A stretch of 40,412 bases of DNA from Actinomycetota bacterium (GTDB lineage Bacteria; Actinomycetota; Actinomycetes; S36-B12). The position numbers and the translations under genes are program-made. Shown here in pieces: positions 15,859 through 24,852 of the stretch (its first letter is position 1; each line of letters begins with the position of its first letter). Where the stretch lies: contig JAQCEO010000013.1 of NCBI GenBank assembly GCA_027729805.1, positions 1-40,412 of the forward strand, in the 5' to 3' direction. The notes beneath the pieces are model-generated. The model searched no databases. It was not told the DNA's origin and saw nothing but the letters and a program-made list of their open reading frames with translations.

Positions 15859-17088
15859 GTGATCAGGCGCATCGTAATCTTAGGAAGTACTGGGTCTATT
15901 GGTACCCAGGCACTTGACGTTGCTGCCCGCAACCAGAATCTCTTTAAGATTGTGGGGTTATCGTCAACCGGTGCGGATATCCCGATGCTGGTCAAGCAGG
16001 TACTTGATTTTGCGGTCGAAGCCGTTGCGGTTGCCCGCGCCACCACGGCGCAGGAGTTGCAGCTGGCCCTCTACGCAGAGGCGAAGTCACGTGGTTACGG
16101 GGTCGGGGCGTTCAAGTTGCCCGCAATTTTTGCCGGCCCCGCCGCGGCAACCGAGCTAGCGCAGTGGCCCTGTGATGTGGTGCTCAATGGCATAGCAGGT
16201 GCGGCCGGGCTCGAACCGACATTGGCGGCACTTGCTACCGGTCACGTCTTGGCCCTGGCGAATAAGGAGTCGTTGATAATTGGCGGTGCTCTGGTCAAGA
16301 ATCTAGCGGCACCTGGTCAGATCGTGCCGGTTGATTCAGAGCACTCTGCAATCGCGCAAGCATTACGGGGTGGCGCCCCACATGAAGTCCGCCGGTTAGT
16401 GCTGACGGCAAGTGGTGGGCCATTTCGTGGCCGCACGCGAGCTGAGTTGCTGGAAGTTACACCGGCCGAGGCACTGGCGCACCCAACTTGGACGATGGGT
16501 CCACTTGTCAGTATCAATTCAGCGACCTTGATGAATAAGGGCCTTGAACTCATCGAGGCGCACCTACTTTTCGATCTGCCACTTGATGCCATTGAGGTAG
16601 TAGTGCACCCGCAGTCGGTGGTGCACTCGATGGTGGAGTTCATCGACGGTTCGACGCTGGCCCAGGCGAGCCCCCCGGATATGCGGCTGCCGATCGCGCT
16701 GGGGATGTCATGGCCGGACCGGGTGGCAGGTGCTGGCCCAAGTTGTGACTGGTCGAGTGCAACCACCTGGGAGTTTTTCCCACTCGATGAGGAAGCCTTC
16801 CCGGCCATCGGGTTGGCCCGATTGGCCGGTGCCCAAGGGGGTACCGCGCCGGCGGTATTCAATGGGGCCGATGAAGCCTGCGTAGCGGCCTTCTTGGCCG
16901 GGGAGATCGGCTTCTTGGATATCGTGGATTATGTGTCACAGGTACTCGACGAGCACCTCAGCGGCAAATTCGCTGCTACGGGTGGCGGTTGGGTACCGGG
17001 GAACGAAGTGAGCCTAGAAAACGTCATAGCGGCAGACACTTGGGCGCGCGAGCGCTCCCGTGAAATAGCGGGGGAGGGTAGACGCTGA
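15859..17088 (+). CDS. dxr: 1-deoxy-D-xylulose 5-phosphate reductoisomerase
   Basis: This enzyme makes 2-C-methyl-D-erythritol 4-phosphate from deoxyxylulose phosphate with NADPH, the committed step of the MEP isoprenoid pathway. The 409-residue protein has the NADPH-binding G-S-T-G-S-I-G at residues 9-15, N-K-E-S-L-I, the metal/substrate segment D-S-E-H-S-A-I, T-A-S-G-G-P-F-R, and M-N-K-G-L-E-L-I-E-A, all canonical. The start is a GTG 1 bp after the small upstream gene, without an SD. Its stop overlaps the protease ATG by one base. A second pathway enzyme, ispG, follows two genes later, the usual actinobacterial grouping. Confidence 0.97.
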   Translation: MIRRIVILGSTGSIGTQALDVAARNQNLFKIVGLSSTGADIPMLVKQVLDFAVEAVAVARATTAQELQLALYAEAKSRGYGVGAFKLPAIFAGPAAATELAQWPCDVVLNGIAGAAGLEPTLAALATGHVLALANKESLIIGGALVKNLAAPGQIVPVDSEHSAIAQALRGGAPHEVRRLVLTASGGPFRGRTRAELLEVTPAEALAHPTWTMGPLVSINSATLMNKGLELIEAHLLFDLPLDAIEVVVHPQSVVHSMVEFIDGSTLAQASPPDMRLPIALGMSWPDRVAGAGPSCDWSSATTWEFFPLDEEAFPAIGLARLAGAQGGTAPAVFNGADEACVAAFLAGEIGFLDIVDYVSQVLDEHLSGKFAATGGGWVPGNEVSLENVIAADTWARERSREIAGEGRR

Positions 17089-18410
17089 TGTTGGAGGCAC
17101 TTGGCATCATTGTTTTCGTGCTCCTAATCGGGGCCTCTATCGCACTGCATGAACTCGGCCACCTATTGCCGGCCAAGAAGTTCGGCGTCAAGGTCACCGA
17201 TTACATGATCGGCTTTGGCCCCACGCTTTGGTCTAAAGTCAAAGGTGAAACTAGGTACGGCCTCAAAGCAATACCCGTCGGTGGCTATATCCGAATGATC
17301 GGCATGATTCCGCCGGCCAAGGACGATCCGACGGGTGCGCCGCGCAGTATGACCACCGGCAAATTCGGCGCCATGATCGATGATGCACGGCGCCAGTCAC
17401 TTGGTGAAGTTGGCCCAAGTGATGCCGGTCGAGTTTTCTATAAACTGCCGGTACGCAAGAAGGTCGTAATCATGCTCGGGGGCCCGACCATGAACCTGAT
17501 ATTCGCCTTCGTGCTTTTCACCATCATGCTTGTTGGCATTGGTCTGCCGCAGCCAACCCTGCAGGTTGCGGGAGTCGTGCCCTGTACCCCGACCGTCGCA
17601 AGGCCAACGGGTGAACCACTGCCGTCAGGTCTTTGCCCGACCGGGACCGTCCTCGCACCAGCGGCGGCGGCGGGCTTAGTCGACGGTGACTTGATCACGG
17701 CAATCGACGGTGTACCGGTGACCTCCTGGGACGATGCCACGGCGTGGATCCGAGCCCACGGTGACACCACGGTGGCCTTGTCCTTGGTTCGAGCGGGCTC
17801 GGCGATCGAGGTACCGATCACGATAGCCACCATTGATCGGCCGGTCTATGACGACCGGGGCAATCCAACCGGTGAAACAACTGCTTCTGGTTACCTTGGA
17901 ATGCGTCCCGCATTTGAGTTCGTCGCCCAGCCGTGGTCAAGTGTGCCCGCTTTCATGTGGGATATCACCGCGCAATCGGTTAAGGCATTGATCTCACTAC
18001 CGGTTCGCCTTTATGAACTAGTCAAGGACACCTTGATCGGCGGCGGTGAACGCGCCATCGACAGCCCGGTAAGTGTGGTTGGAGTTAGCCGCTTAGGCGG
18101 TGAAATCGCCGCAATGGACCAGCCCCTTATGGCTAAAGCTGCGACCTTCTTGGGGCTGGCCGCGTCATTGAATCTATTCCTGTTCCTGTTCAACCTGCTG
18201 CCGGTGCTGCCACTTGATGGCGGCCATGTGGCCGGCGCCCTCTACGAAGGGCTACGCCGGTGGCTTGCCAAAGTTCGCCATCGCCCCGATCCTGGCCATG
18301 TTGATATTGCGCGGCTGCTGCCGGTGGCATATGTGGTAGCCGCCTGTTTGGTCGGCATGGGAGTAATTGTGATTTGGGCGGATCTGATTAAACCCATCAG
18401 CTTGGGCTGA
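17088..18410 (+). CDS. rseP: Site-2 intramembrane zinc protease (RseP/Rip1-type, peptidase M50)
   Basis: This membrane protease cuts anti-sigma factors and other transmembrane substrates. The 440-residue protein has a first membrane segment carrying H-E-L-G-H at residues 21-25 and the third zinc ligand in L-P-L-D-G-G-H (Asp377). A PDZ domain lies at roughly residues 185-245 (A-A-A-G-L-V-D-G-D-L-I-T-A-I-D-G). Further membrane segments lie near residues 125-150, 345-365 and at the C-terminus. It starts inside the dxr stop and is the equivalent of mycobacterial Rip1, which also sits between dxr and ispG. Substrates cannot be inferred here; no anti-sigma gene is in the window. Confidence 0.94.
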   Translation: MLEALGIIVFVLLIGASIALHELGHLLPAKKFGVKVTDYMIGFGPTLWSKVKGETRYGLKAIPVGGYIRMIGMIPPAKDDPTGAPRSMTTGKFGAMIDDARRQSLGEVGPSDAGRVFYKLPVRKKVVIMLGGPTMNLIFAFVLFTIMLVGIGLPQPTLQVAGVVPCTPTVARPTGEPLPSGLCPTGTVLAPAAAAGLVDGDLITAIDGVPVTSWDDATAWIRAHGDTTVALSLVRAGSAIEVPITIATIDRPVYDDRGNPTGETTASGYLGMRPAFEFVAQPWSSVPAFMWDITAQSVKALISLPVRLYELVKDTLIGGGERAIDSPVSVVGVSRLGGEIAAMDQPLMAKAATFLGLAASLNLFLFLFNLLPVLPLDGGHVAGALYEGLRRWLAKVRHRPDPGHVDIARLLPVAYVVAACLVGMGVIVIWADLIKPISLG

Positions 18411-18421
18411 ATACCGCCCAA
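18402..18421 (+). terminator. Hairpin at the end of the site-2 protease gene
   Basis: TTGGGC (18402-18407) pairs with GCCCAA (18416-18421) across the stop codon. No T-run follows, so it is at best a weak or factor-dependent terminator. Two more hairpins follow in the 152-bp gap (GCACCC/GGGTGC at 18441-18471 and CCGCC/GGCGG at 18480-18498). Confidence 0.3.
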
Positions 18422-18550
18422 CGTCAAAGAGCAATACCTCGCACCCAGCGATGAAGTGCGTCGGTGGGTGCCGAGCCGGCCGCCACCAAGTCCGGCGGAA
18501 ACCCTGCCGTTTTCAGACGAAAGCATCCCAGGTTACTAGGTGGCAGCGAG

Positions 18551-18556
18551 TAGTAT
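18551..18556 (+). promoter_or_regulatory. Leaderless -10 hexamer (TAGTAT) of the small membrane protein gene
   Basis: TAGTAT is followed by exactly 6 nt and the ATG at 18563; no SD is present. Confidence 0.55.
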
Positions 18557-18562
18557 GCGGCC

Positions 18563-19033
18563 ATGGGCGTACTCATGTTACCGATTGTGCTGGCGCTGGC
18601 ATGGGTTTTTGCACTCCTTGGTTGGTCGCCCATCGGGGGCCAGCCAACCGATGATTTTGCGGATTCGGCAATGCGCTGGATGCTGTTCATGCCGGTGGGC
18701 ATTCAGTTCATCGTGAGCGGGTTCATGCACACGGTCTTTGCCAAGAGCACCGCCAAGGGGATCGGTTGGGTGACCAACGGGTTCCAGTATGAAATTGGGT
18801 TTGTATCTTGGGGCCTTGGTATCGCAGGCTTGCTGGCGGTGACCCGCGGGCCTGAGGCTTGGCTGGTGATCAGTGTGCCGGTGATCGTCTTCTTGCTACT
18901 TGCCGGTGTGCAGCACATCAGGCAGATGGCGGTCGAGAAGAACTTCAAGCCGGGTAATTCTCTGATTTTGCTAGTTGACTTCGGCTTACCTATTTCACTT
19001 ATTGCCTTGCTCTTCGCGACCCAATCGGTGTAG
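18563..19033 (+). CDS. Small integral membrane protein (DUF6790-like)
   Basis: The 156-residue protein has four likely membrane segments: about residues 1-23, 36-56 (MRWMLFMPVGIQFIVSG), 73-95 and 103-120, with a last one at 135-155. Between segments lies G-F-M-H-T-V-F-A-K-S-T-A-K-G-I-G-W, whose histidine and polar residues in or near the membrane recall DUF6790-type proteins. The family match is from memory and uncertain. The gene has its own leaderless promoter and ends 51 bp before the ispG start. No function can be assigned; a link to isoprenoid metabolism is only positional. Confidence 0.65.
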   Translation: MGVLMLPIVLALAWVFALLGWSPIGGQPTDDFADSAMRWMLFMPVGIQFIVSGFMHTVFAKSTAKGIGWVTNGFQYEIGFVSWGLGIAGLLAVTRGPEAWLVISVPVIVFLLLAGVQHIRQMAVEKNFKPGNSLILLVDFGLPISLIALLFATQSV

Positions 19034-19072
19034 TTGTCCTGGTGGCGGCATGCGCCCCGGGGGGCGGTCAGG

Positions 19073-19078
19073 GATACT
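19073..19078 (+). promoter_or_regulatory. Leaderless -10-like hexamer (GATACT) of ispG
   Basis: GATACT ends exactly 6 nt before the GTG at 19085. The first base differs from TAnnnT, but the spacing matches the other sites and no SD is present. Confidence 0.4.
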
Positions 19079-19084
19079 GGTGCC

Positions 19085-20242
19085 GTGAGTATTGATTTAG
19101 GGATCCCGCTGCCACCGCCTGCGGTCTTGGCGCCTCGGCGTAAGACCCGGCAGATCTTGCTGAAGCATCCGACCCACCCGGTGCCGGTGGGTGGCGACGC
19201 ACCGATCAGTGTGCAATCGATGTGCACGACCTTGACTGCGGACGTAGATGCCACCTTGCAGCAGATCGCCGAGCTCACCGCCTCGGGCTGTCAGGTGGTG
19301 CGAGTTGCGGTGCCCAGCCAAGATGATGCCGATGCGCTACCGGAGATTGCCCGCAAATCTGGCATCCCGGTGATTGCCGATATTCACTTCCAGCCGAAAT
19401 ATGTTTTCGCCGCCCTTGATGCGGGCTGTGCGGGGGTGCGCGTGAACCCTGGCAATATAAAGGCCTTTGACGACAAAGTCGCTGAGATCGCCAAGGCCGC
19501 CGGTGACCTTGGTACTCCGATCCGGATCGGGGTAAATGCCGGCTCACTCGATCCGCGACTGCTTAAGAAGTACGGCAAGGCCACCCCGGAGGCACTTGTT
19601 GAGTCCGCACTTTGGGAAGCCTCACTTTTTGAGGAGCACGGATTCGGCGCCATCAAGATCTCGGTGAAGCATCACGACCCGGTGATCATGGTCGAGGCCT
19701 ATACCCAATTGGCGGCGCAGTGCGACTACCCACTGCACCTAGGTGTCACCGAAGCCGGCCCAACTTTTCAAGGCACTATCAAATCTTCGGTGGCCTTTGG
19801 TGCGCTTTTAAGCCGCGGGATCGGCGACACCATCCGAGTGTCACTTTCAGCGCCACCGGTTGAAGAAGTAAAGGTTGGTAATCAGATTTTGGAGTCGTTG
19901 AACCTGCGGCAGCGTGGGTTGGAGATTGTGTCGTGCCCATCGTGCGGTCGCGCCCAAGTTGACGTCTACACCTTGGCCGAACAGGTAACGGCCGGTCTTG
20001 AGGGCTTAGACGTGCCACTGCGGGTCGCGGTCATGGGTTGCGTAGTCAACGGACCGGGTGAGGCCCGTGAGGCTGACCTCGGGGTGGCCTCCGGTAACGG
20101 CAAGGGCCAGATTTTTGTTCGTGGTGAAGTCATCAAGACGGTGCCCGAGGCGCAGATTGTCGAGACCTTGATCGAAGAAGCCCTTAAGTTGGCTGAGCTA
20201 ATGGGTGATGTTTCTGGCGACCCGATTGTTACGACGGCCTAA
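19085..20242 (+). CDS. ispG: 4-hydroxy-3-methylbut-2-enyl diphosphate synthase
   Basis: IspG (GcpE) reduces the cyclic diphosphate MEcPP to HMBPP, the next-to-last step of the MEP pathway, using a [4Fe-4S] cluster. The 385-residue protein has the TIM-barrel part (S-V-Q-S-M-C, V-I-A-D-I-H-F, R-V-N-P-G-N-I) and the C-terminal cluster ligands Cys284 and Cys287 (SCPSCGR) and Cys319 ([11 protein letters not shown]). The frame is open upstream to 19034, but the GTG at 19085 gives the usual length and has a -10-like hexamer at leaderless spacing. It completes the dxr-protease-ispG block conserved in Actinomycetota. The acetyltransferase gene follows after 13 bp. Confidence 0.97.
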   Translation: MSIDLGIPLPPPAVLAPRRKTRQILLKHPTHPVPVGGDAPISVQSMCTTLTADVDATLQQIAELTASGCQVVRVAVPSQDDADALPEIARKSGIPVIADIHFQPKYVFAALDAGCAGVRVNPGNIKAFDDKVAEIAKAAGDLGTPIRIGVNAGSLDPRLLKKYGKATPEALVESALWEASLFEEHGFGAIKISVKHHDPVIMVEAYTQLAAQCDYPLHLGVTEAGPTFQGTIKSSVAFGALLSRGIGDTIRVSLSAPPVEEVKVGNQILESLNLRQRGLEIVSCPSCGRAQVDVYTLAEQVTAGLEGLDVPLRVAVMGCVVNGPGEAREADLGVASGNGKGQIFVRGEVIKTVPEAQIVETLIEEALKLAELMGDVSGDPIVTTA

Positions 20243-20255
20243 CAGATATCCGGAC

Positions 20256-21110
20256 ATGACAATCGACAACCTGCTGACCGGTGTAGTCCGGGGGATTGGG
20301 TCAGGTGACCTCGCCCAGGTGCAGGCCCTCCTCGCGGCGGACCCGGTTGTTAATTGCTTTGTCGATGCCCGGGTGCAAATTGCGGGAACCGATCCATGGC
20401 GCCTCGGCGGCGACCTATGGGGCTATTTCACCGATGACCGGCTGCACTCAATGGTCTACGTGGGGGCCAACCTCGTCCCGATTGCAACCACTGCGTCATC
20501 GCGTGCCGCATTCGCCGATCGACTGCGCCCACTGCCGCGGCGATGTTCCTCATTTGTCGGGCCCGCCGAGGAGGTGCAAGACCTCTGGCGATTACTCGAG
20601 CCCGCATGGGGGCCGGCCCGCGAGGTCCGATCAAATCAGCCATTCTTGACCATTAGCTCGCCTCCGCTGGCCACCGCCGATGATCGCGTTCGGTTGGTGG
20701 AAATGCATGAACTCGACCTCTTGGTTCCGGCCTGCGTGGAAATGTTCACCGATGAAGTCGGGGTCTCGCCGGTATCGGGTGGGGCGGGCGGTGGCTACCG
20801 CACTCGCATCGCAGAAATTATCCGATCCGGATATGCGCTGGCGCGGATCGAAAACGGCGAGGTGATCTTCAAGGCCGAGATTGGCTCAGCCACCTCGGCA
20901 GCCTGCCAGATGCAGGGGGTTTGGGTAGCGCCGGCATATCGCGGTCGCGGGTTGTCGGCGCCTGGGCTGGCGGCGGCCGTAAATATCGCCCAAGCCACTA
21001 TCGCGCCAACTATTTCACTATATGTAAATAACTTTAATTACTCGGCGCGCAAGGCCTATACCCGGGTTGGATTCGCCCAATCGGAGATCTTCGCGACCGT
21101 GCTCTTCTGA
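20256..21110 (+). CDS. DUF4081 plus GNAT N-acetyltransferase
   Basis: The 284-residue protein combines an N-terminal DUF4081-like region (about residues 1-140, with C-F-V-D-A-R-V) and a C-terminal GNAT domain. The acetyl-CoA loop is seen as G-V-W-V-A-P-A-Y-R-G-R-G-L-S at about residues 225-238, with the closing G-F strand (Y-T-R-V-G-F). The ATG at 20256 is chosen since the upstream open frame overlaps ispG. Actinobacteria commonly carry this gene just after ispG, which supports orthology, but the substrate is unknown in the family as far as I know. No SD is visible, so coupling to ispG is likely. Confidence 0.85.
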   Translation: MTIDNLLTGVVRGIGSGDLAQVQALLAADPVVNCFVDARVQIAGTDPWRLGGDLWGYFTDDRLHSMVYVGANLVPIATTASSRAAFADRLRPLPRRCSSFVGPAEEVQDLWRLLEPAWGPAREVRSNQPFLTISSPPLATADDRVRLVEMHELDLLVPACVEMFTDEVGVSPVSGGAGGGYRTRIAEIIRSGYALARIENGEVIFKAEIGSATSAACQMQGVWVAPAYRGRGLSAPGLAAAVNIAQATIAPTISLYVNNFNYSARKAYTRVGFAQSEIFATVLF

Positions 21111-21130
21111 GGCGCGCGGGGCGCGGCCGA

Positions 21131-21136
21131 TAGGGT
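21131..21136 (+). promoter_or_regulatory. Leaderless -10 hexamer (TAGGGT) of proS
   Basis: TAGGGT is followed by exactly 6 nt and the ATG at 21143. This supports the 587-residue start over the in-frame TTG at 21137 and ATG at 21152. Confidence 0.5.
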
Positions 21137-21142
21137 TTGGCG

Positions 21143-22906
21143 ATGCTGCGAATGTCGACCCTGTTTCTAAGGACCCTGCGCGAGGATCCGGCCGATGCCG
21201 AGGTGCCGAGCCACCGGTTACTGGTGCGAGCAGGGTATGTGCGAAGGATCGCCCCAGGCGTCTTCTCGTGGCTACCACTTGGATATTTGGTTTACCGCAA
21301 TATCGAGAACATTATTCGGGCCGAGATGGATCGGGCAGGATTCCAAGAGGTGCACTTTCCCTCATTACTCCCACGCGAGCCGTATGAATTGACCGGCCGC
21401 TGGACCGAATATGGCGATAACTTGTTTCGGCTTCAAGATCGACGCAAAGGCGACTACCTGCTTGGGCCAACCCACGAGGAGATGTTCACCCTGCTCGTTA
21501 AAGGTGAGTACTCATCGTACAAAGACTTACCGCTGGTGCTTTATCAGATTCAGACCAAGTTTCGTGATGAGGCGCGCCCGCGCGCCGGGATTTTGCGCGG
21601 CCGGGAGTTTGTCATGAAGGATTCGTACTCCTTCGATATTGACGACGCCGGCCTTGAGAAGTCATATCAACGCCATCGCGATGCCTATATCGACACCTTC
21701 ACCCGGCTCGGCATGGAGTTCGTCATCGTGTCAGCAATGTCCGGAGCCATGGGCGGATCGGCGAGTGAGGAGTTCTTGGCGCCAACCGAAGTCGGTGAAG
21801 ACACCTTCGTTCGGTGCTCGGCATGTGATTACGCCGCTAATGTCGAAGCGGTAGTTACGCCCGCACCGGCGTCACTCGATTACTCATCGGTATCACCGGC
21901 CCATGCCGAGCAAACACCTGACACCCCGACGATCGCGTCACTTGTGGATCTGGCAAATGAGCGGGCCGATTTGGTAAGGGCTGATCGCGCCTGGACCGCG
22001 GCTGATACGTTAAAAAATGTTGTTTTCATGGTTAGCAGTCCAGACGGCACCGAGGCCCCGTTGGCGATCGGTCTGCCCGGTGATCGCGAAGTAGATATGA
22101 CTCGCCTGGAGGCGGTACTGCAACCCCGTCAGTCAAGACCATTCGAAGATTCGGACTTCACCAAGTACCCGACTTTGATGAAGGGATATATCGGCCCGGG
22201 AGCTTTGGGCAGTGCCAATTCTTCGGGGATCAACTACCTGGTTGACCCACGGATCGTAACCGGCACGCGATGGATCACCGGCGCTGATATCAGCGGGTCA
22301 CATGTCTTTGACCTGGTGGCCGGGCGCGACTTCACCCCGGATGGATTTATCGAGGTCGCTGAAGTCCTTCCCGGAGACAGTTGCGCCAAGTGTGGGAGTG
22401 GCCTTCAGCTTGCGCGCGGCATTGAGATCGGCCATATTTTCCAGCTGGGACGCAAGTACGCACAAGCCTTAGGACTAAAGGTTCTCGACGAAAATGGTCA
22501 ACTTGTAACCGTCACGATGGGTTCATATGGCATCGGGGTGTCACGCGCGGTAGCCGCGGTTGCCGAGCAGTCACATGATGATAGGGGCCTGATTTGGCCA
22601 CGTGAGGTGGCGCCAGCTGATATTCACCTGATCGCGACCGGTAAGGAGGACGCGCCATTTGACGCTGCCGAGTCGCTGTCAGGGCAACTTGAGGCAGCAG
22701 GTCTTAGAGTGCTTTATGACGACCGCCGCGGGGTCTCACCCGGGGTGAAATTCAATGATTCGGAACTCATCGGGGTACCCACGATCGTGGTAGTCGGAAA
22801 GCGTCTTGTTGACGGATTCATCGAGGTAAAGGATCGTCGCACGGGTGAGCGAACTGATATTGCCATCACCGATGCGGTGCCGGCGCTGTTGGCAGTTTGC
22901 GGGTAA
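21143..22906 (+). CDS. proS: Prolyl-tRNA synthetase, bacterial type
   Basis: This enzyme charges tRNA-Pro in the cytoplasm. The 587-residue protein is the long bacterial form with class II motifs: motif 2 ([17 protein letters not shown]) and motif 3 (G-S-Y-G-I-G-V-S-R). An editing insertion domain lies between them, at about residues 225-400 ([21 protein letters not shown]). A C-terminal anticodon-binding domain ends with [15 protein letters not shown]. The start M-L-R-M-S-T-L-F aligns with the known actinobacterial N-terminus. The HAD-like gene starts 3 bp after the stop. Confidence 0.97.
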   Translation: MLRMSTLFLRTLREDPADAEVPSHRLLVRAGYVRRIAPGVFSWLPLGYLVYRNIENIIRAEMDRAGFQEVHFPSLLPREPYELTGRWTEYGDNLFRLQDRRKGDYLLGPTHEEMFTLLVKGEYSSYKDLPLVLYQIQTKFRDEARPRAGILRGREFVMKDSYSFDIDDAGLEKSYQRHRDAYIDTFTRLGMEFVIVSAMSGAMGGSASEEFLAPTEVGEDTFVRCSACDYAANVEAVVTPAPASLDYSSVSPAHAEQTPDTPTIASLVDLANERADLVRADRAWTAADTLKNVVFMVSSPDGTEAPLAIGLPGDREVDMTRLEAVLQPRQSRPFEDSDFTKYPTLMKGYIGPGALGSANSSGINYLVDPRIVTGTRWITGADISGSHVFDLVAGRDFTPDGFIEVAEVLPGDSCAKCGSGLQLARGIEIGHIFQLGRKYAQALGLKVLDENGQLVTVTMGSYGIGVSRAVAAVAEQSHDDRGLIWPREVAPADIHLIATGKEDAPFDAAESLSGQLEAAGLRVLYDDRRGVSPGVKFNDSELIGVPTIVVVGKRLVDGFIEVKDRRTGERTDIAITDAVPALLAVCG

Positions 22907-22909
22907 CCC

Positions 22910-23629
22910 TTGACAATCGAAGCGATAATTTTCGATTGGGGCGGCACGCTGACACCATGGCATGACATTGATCTCTTCGCGCAGTGGTACGCCTACGCCG
23001 AGATTTATGATCCGACCCATGCGGCAGTGCTGGCCCAGCAACTTTTCGACGCTGAGAGTAACCGCTGGCGATTGCAGCGAGAGTCAGGTGGCGCGACTAG
23101 CACCGGGGCACTCGAAAGTTTATTCATAAGCCTAGGGATCGATACGGGATCAGCCGCACACTTCGGTGCGTTATCAAAATACCTAGACTTTTGGGCACCG
23201 CATACCTTGGCTGATCCGCAGGCAGCCGAGGTGCTTATGCAATTGCGGTCAGATGGATTAGCAATCGGAGTCTTGAGTAATACTTTGTGGCCGCGCGCAC
23301 ATCACCAAGAGGTTTTTGAGCGCGATAATCTGGCACACCTAATTGATGAGTCTTGCTATACGAGTGAAATGGATGTCGCTAAGCCGCACCGTGAAGCATT
23401 TTTGTCGATAGCAGCTCAACTTGATGTTGCACCTGAGCAATGCGTTTTTGTCGGGGATCGCATCTGGGATGACGTTTACGGGGCCCAGCAAGTTGGTATG
23501 CGGGCCGTCTGGATACCGCATCCCCAGGTTACTAGTGAACATATCCCAGATGGTGATGCGGTGCCTGATGCAATTGCCAGTGAACTTATCGAGGTGTTGG
23601 ATATTGTGCGCCTATGGCGTTCAGTTTGA
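22910..23629 (+). CDS. HAD-superfamily hydrolase-like protein with altered motif I
   Basis: The 239-residue protein has the HAD fold: motif I F-D-W-G-G-T at residues 8-13 with nucleophile Asp9, motif II serine in V-L-S-N-T, motif III lysine in D-V-A-K-P-H-R-E-A-F, and motif IV V-F-V-G-D-R-I-W-D-D. A helical cap domain fills about residues 20-105. The second Asp of the usual DxDGT is Gly11, so the general acid/base of phosphatases is missing. It might be a slow or non-phosphatase member, or a regulatory protein. The TTG start 3 bp after proS lacks an SD, so it is probably translated by coupling. Substrate unknown. Confidence 0.8.
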   Translation: MTIEAIIFDWGGTLTPWHDIDLFAQWYAYAEIYDPTHAAVLAQQLFDAESNRWRLQRESGGATSTGALESLFISLGIDTGSAAHFGALSKYLDFWAPHTLADPQAAEVLMQLRSDGLAIGVLSNTLWPRAHHQEVFERDNLAHLIDESCYTSEMDVAKPHREAFLSIAAQLDVAPEQCVFVGDRIWDDVYGAQQVGMRAVWIPHPQVTSEHIPDGDAVPDAIASELIEVLDIVRLWRSV

Positions 23630-23638
23630 TCACTTGAA

Positions 23639-24445
23639 GTGGATATCCTCGCCTTCGAAATAGCCGGGCTTGACCTGACCACAATCATCTTGCTGTGCGT
23701 CGCGGCCGCTGCCGCCGGTTGGGTCGATGCCATTAGTGGCGGCGGTGGGTTACTTCAACTACCGGCATTGTTGGTCGCGATGCCGGCCGCCGAGCCAGCA
23801 CTTGCCTTGGGCACGAACAAGTTATCGGGCATCATTGGCACCAGCGGTGCTGCATGGACTTATTTGAAGCAAGTCAAACCCGATCTGCGGACCGCCCTGC
23901 CTATGGCGGTGGCCGCATTCATCGGATCGGCGATCGGTGCGTCATTTGCAAGTCGAATCCCGGCGGGGACTATCCGTCCGGTGATCCTTTCTCTGTTGGT
24001 GTTCATCTGGTTTTGGACACTGCTCCAGCCCCAACTTGGACAAGTGCAAGCACTACGTTGGCACGGTAGGCGCCGCCATTATGTGATCGCTATCTTCGCC
24101 GGGTTCGTCATCGGTGGTTATGACGGGCTATTTGGCCCGGGCACCGGCTCGTTCCTATTGATGTTACTGGTGGCGATTCTCGGATATTCATTTTTACAGG
24201 CTTCTGCTACGGCGAAGATCGTCAATGTCGGTACCAACGCTGCTGCGCTAATTGTGTTTGGTCTCACCGGTTCGGTGATCTGGTTGCTCGGCCTGCTGAT
24301 GGGCCTATGTAATTTGATTGGCGCCCTAATAGGTGCACACACCGCAATCAAGCGCGGCAGCGGTTTCGTGAGAATAGTGTTTCTAGTTGTGGTGGCGGTA
24401 CTAATTATTCGACTCGGCTGGGACATCTTTAGCCCTTCGAGTTGA
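23639..24445 (+). CDS. TauE/SafE-family membrane permease
   Basis: Members of this family export or import sulfite, sulfonates and related organic anions. The 268-residue protein has about eight membrane segments and the two diagnostic repeats: A-A-A-G-W-V-D-A-I-S-G-G-G-G-L-L-Q-L-P at residues 24-42 and G-F-V-I-G-G-Y-D-G-L-F-G-P-G-T-G at about 154-169. The GTG start lies 9 bp after the HAD-like gene, suggesting one transcript from proS. No sulfur-metabolism gene is near, so the substrate is open. It converges on the ferritin-like gene with a 5-bp gap. Confidence 0.85.
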   Translation: MDILAFEIAGLDLTTIILLCVAAAAAGWVDAISGGGGLLQLPALLVAMPAAEPALALGTNKLSGIIGTSGAAWTYLKQVKPDLRTALPMAVAAFIGSAIGASFASRIPAGTIRPVILSLLVFIWFWTLLQPQLGQVQALRWHGRRRHYVIAIFAGFVIGGYDGLFGPGTGSFLLMLLVAILGYSFLQASATAKIVNVGTNAAALIVFGLTGSVIWLLGLLMGLCNLIGALIGAHTAIKRGSGFVRIVFLVVVAVLIIRLGWDIFSPSS

Positions 24446-24450
24446 TGCAA

Positions 24451-24852
24451 TTAGGAGCCGTGCGGAAATGCCTGTGATGGAGCTCCCCAGACAACAGCTC
24501 GAGTGGCGCATTCGCTCGCAGCCAGAACCGCGTCAGCCCGCCCATCGCCGCTGGCAGCCGCAGCGAGATCGGCGTAAACCACCACGAGGCGATTCTCAAC
24601 GAGTTGAGCCAGTAGATCCGCCTCTTCGTCGTTGGTCACTTGGAAGGGGAAGTCGTAGGCGATAGCGGGAGTAGGTGCAGTGCCCGCAGGCAAAAGCGCC
24701 GCTACTCGGTCACGCCAAGATTGGTGGGCGCGCAATGCCAGGAGGGCCCTGCGACGCTCAGTGTTACCGAGCATGGCGCTAATCACCCCGTACGCATAAA
24801 TCGCTGCGTCCTCGCCGGCGACGGCGGCTGCCCTGGCTTCCTCGACGTTCAT
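24451..24852 (-). CDS. DUF4439 ferritin-like protein
   Basis: The 133-residue alanine-rich, all-helical protein has the pattern of DUF4439 (ferritin-like four-helix bundle): A-V-A-G-E-D-A-A-I-Y-A-Y-G-V-I at residues 10-24 and A-L-R-A-H-Q-S-W-R-D-R-V at about 40-52. In classic ferritins the second motif is E-x-x-H; here an Arg occupies the Glu place, so metal binding may be lost or different. Its ATG overlaps the stop of the upstream lipoprotein gene (24849-24852), so the two are one unit. Actinobacteria carry such a pair, facing away from proS and rimP, at this locus. Function unknown. Confidence 0.75.
   Translation of the reverse strand: MNVEEARAAAVAGEDAAIYAYGVISAMLGNTERRRALLALRAHQSWRDRVAALLPAGTAPTPAIAYDFPFQVTNDEEADLLAQLVENRLVVVYADLAAAASGDGRADAVLAASECATRAVVWGAPSQAFPHGS

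Noticed and set aside
18411-18562. Small RNA or tRNA gene in the gap after the site-2 protease
   Set aside because: Hairpins are present but there is no cloverleaf, no T-loop motif and no terminator; nothing recognisable could be supported.
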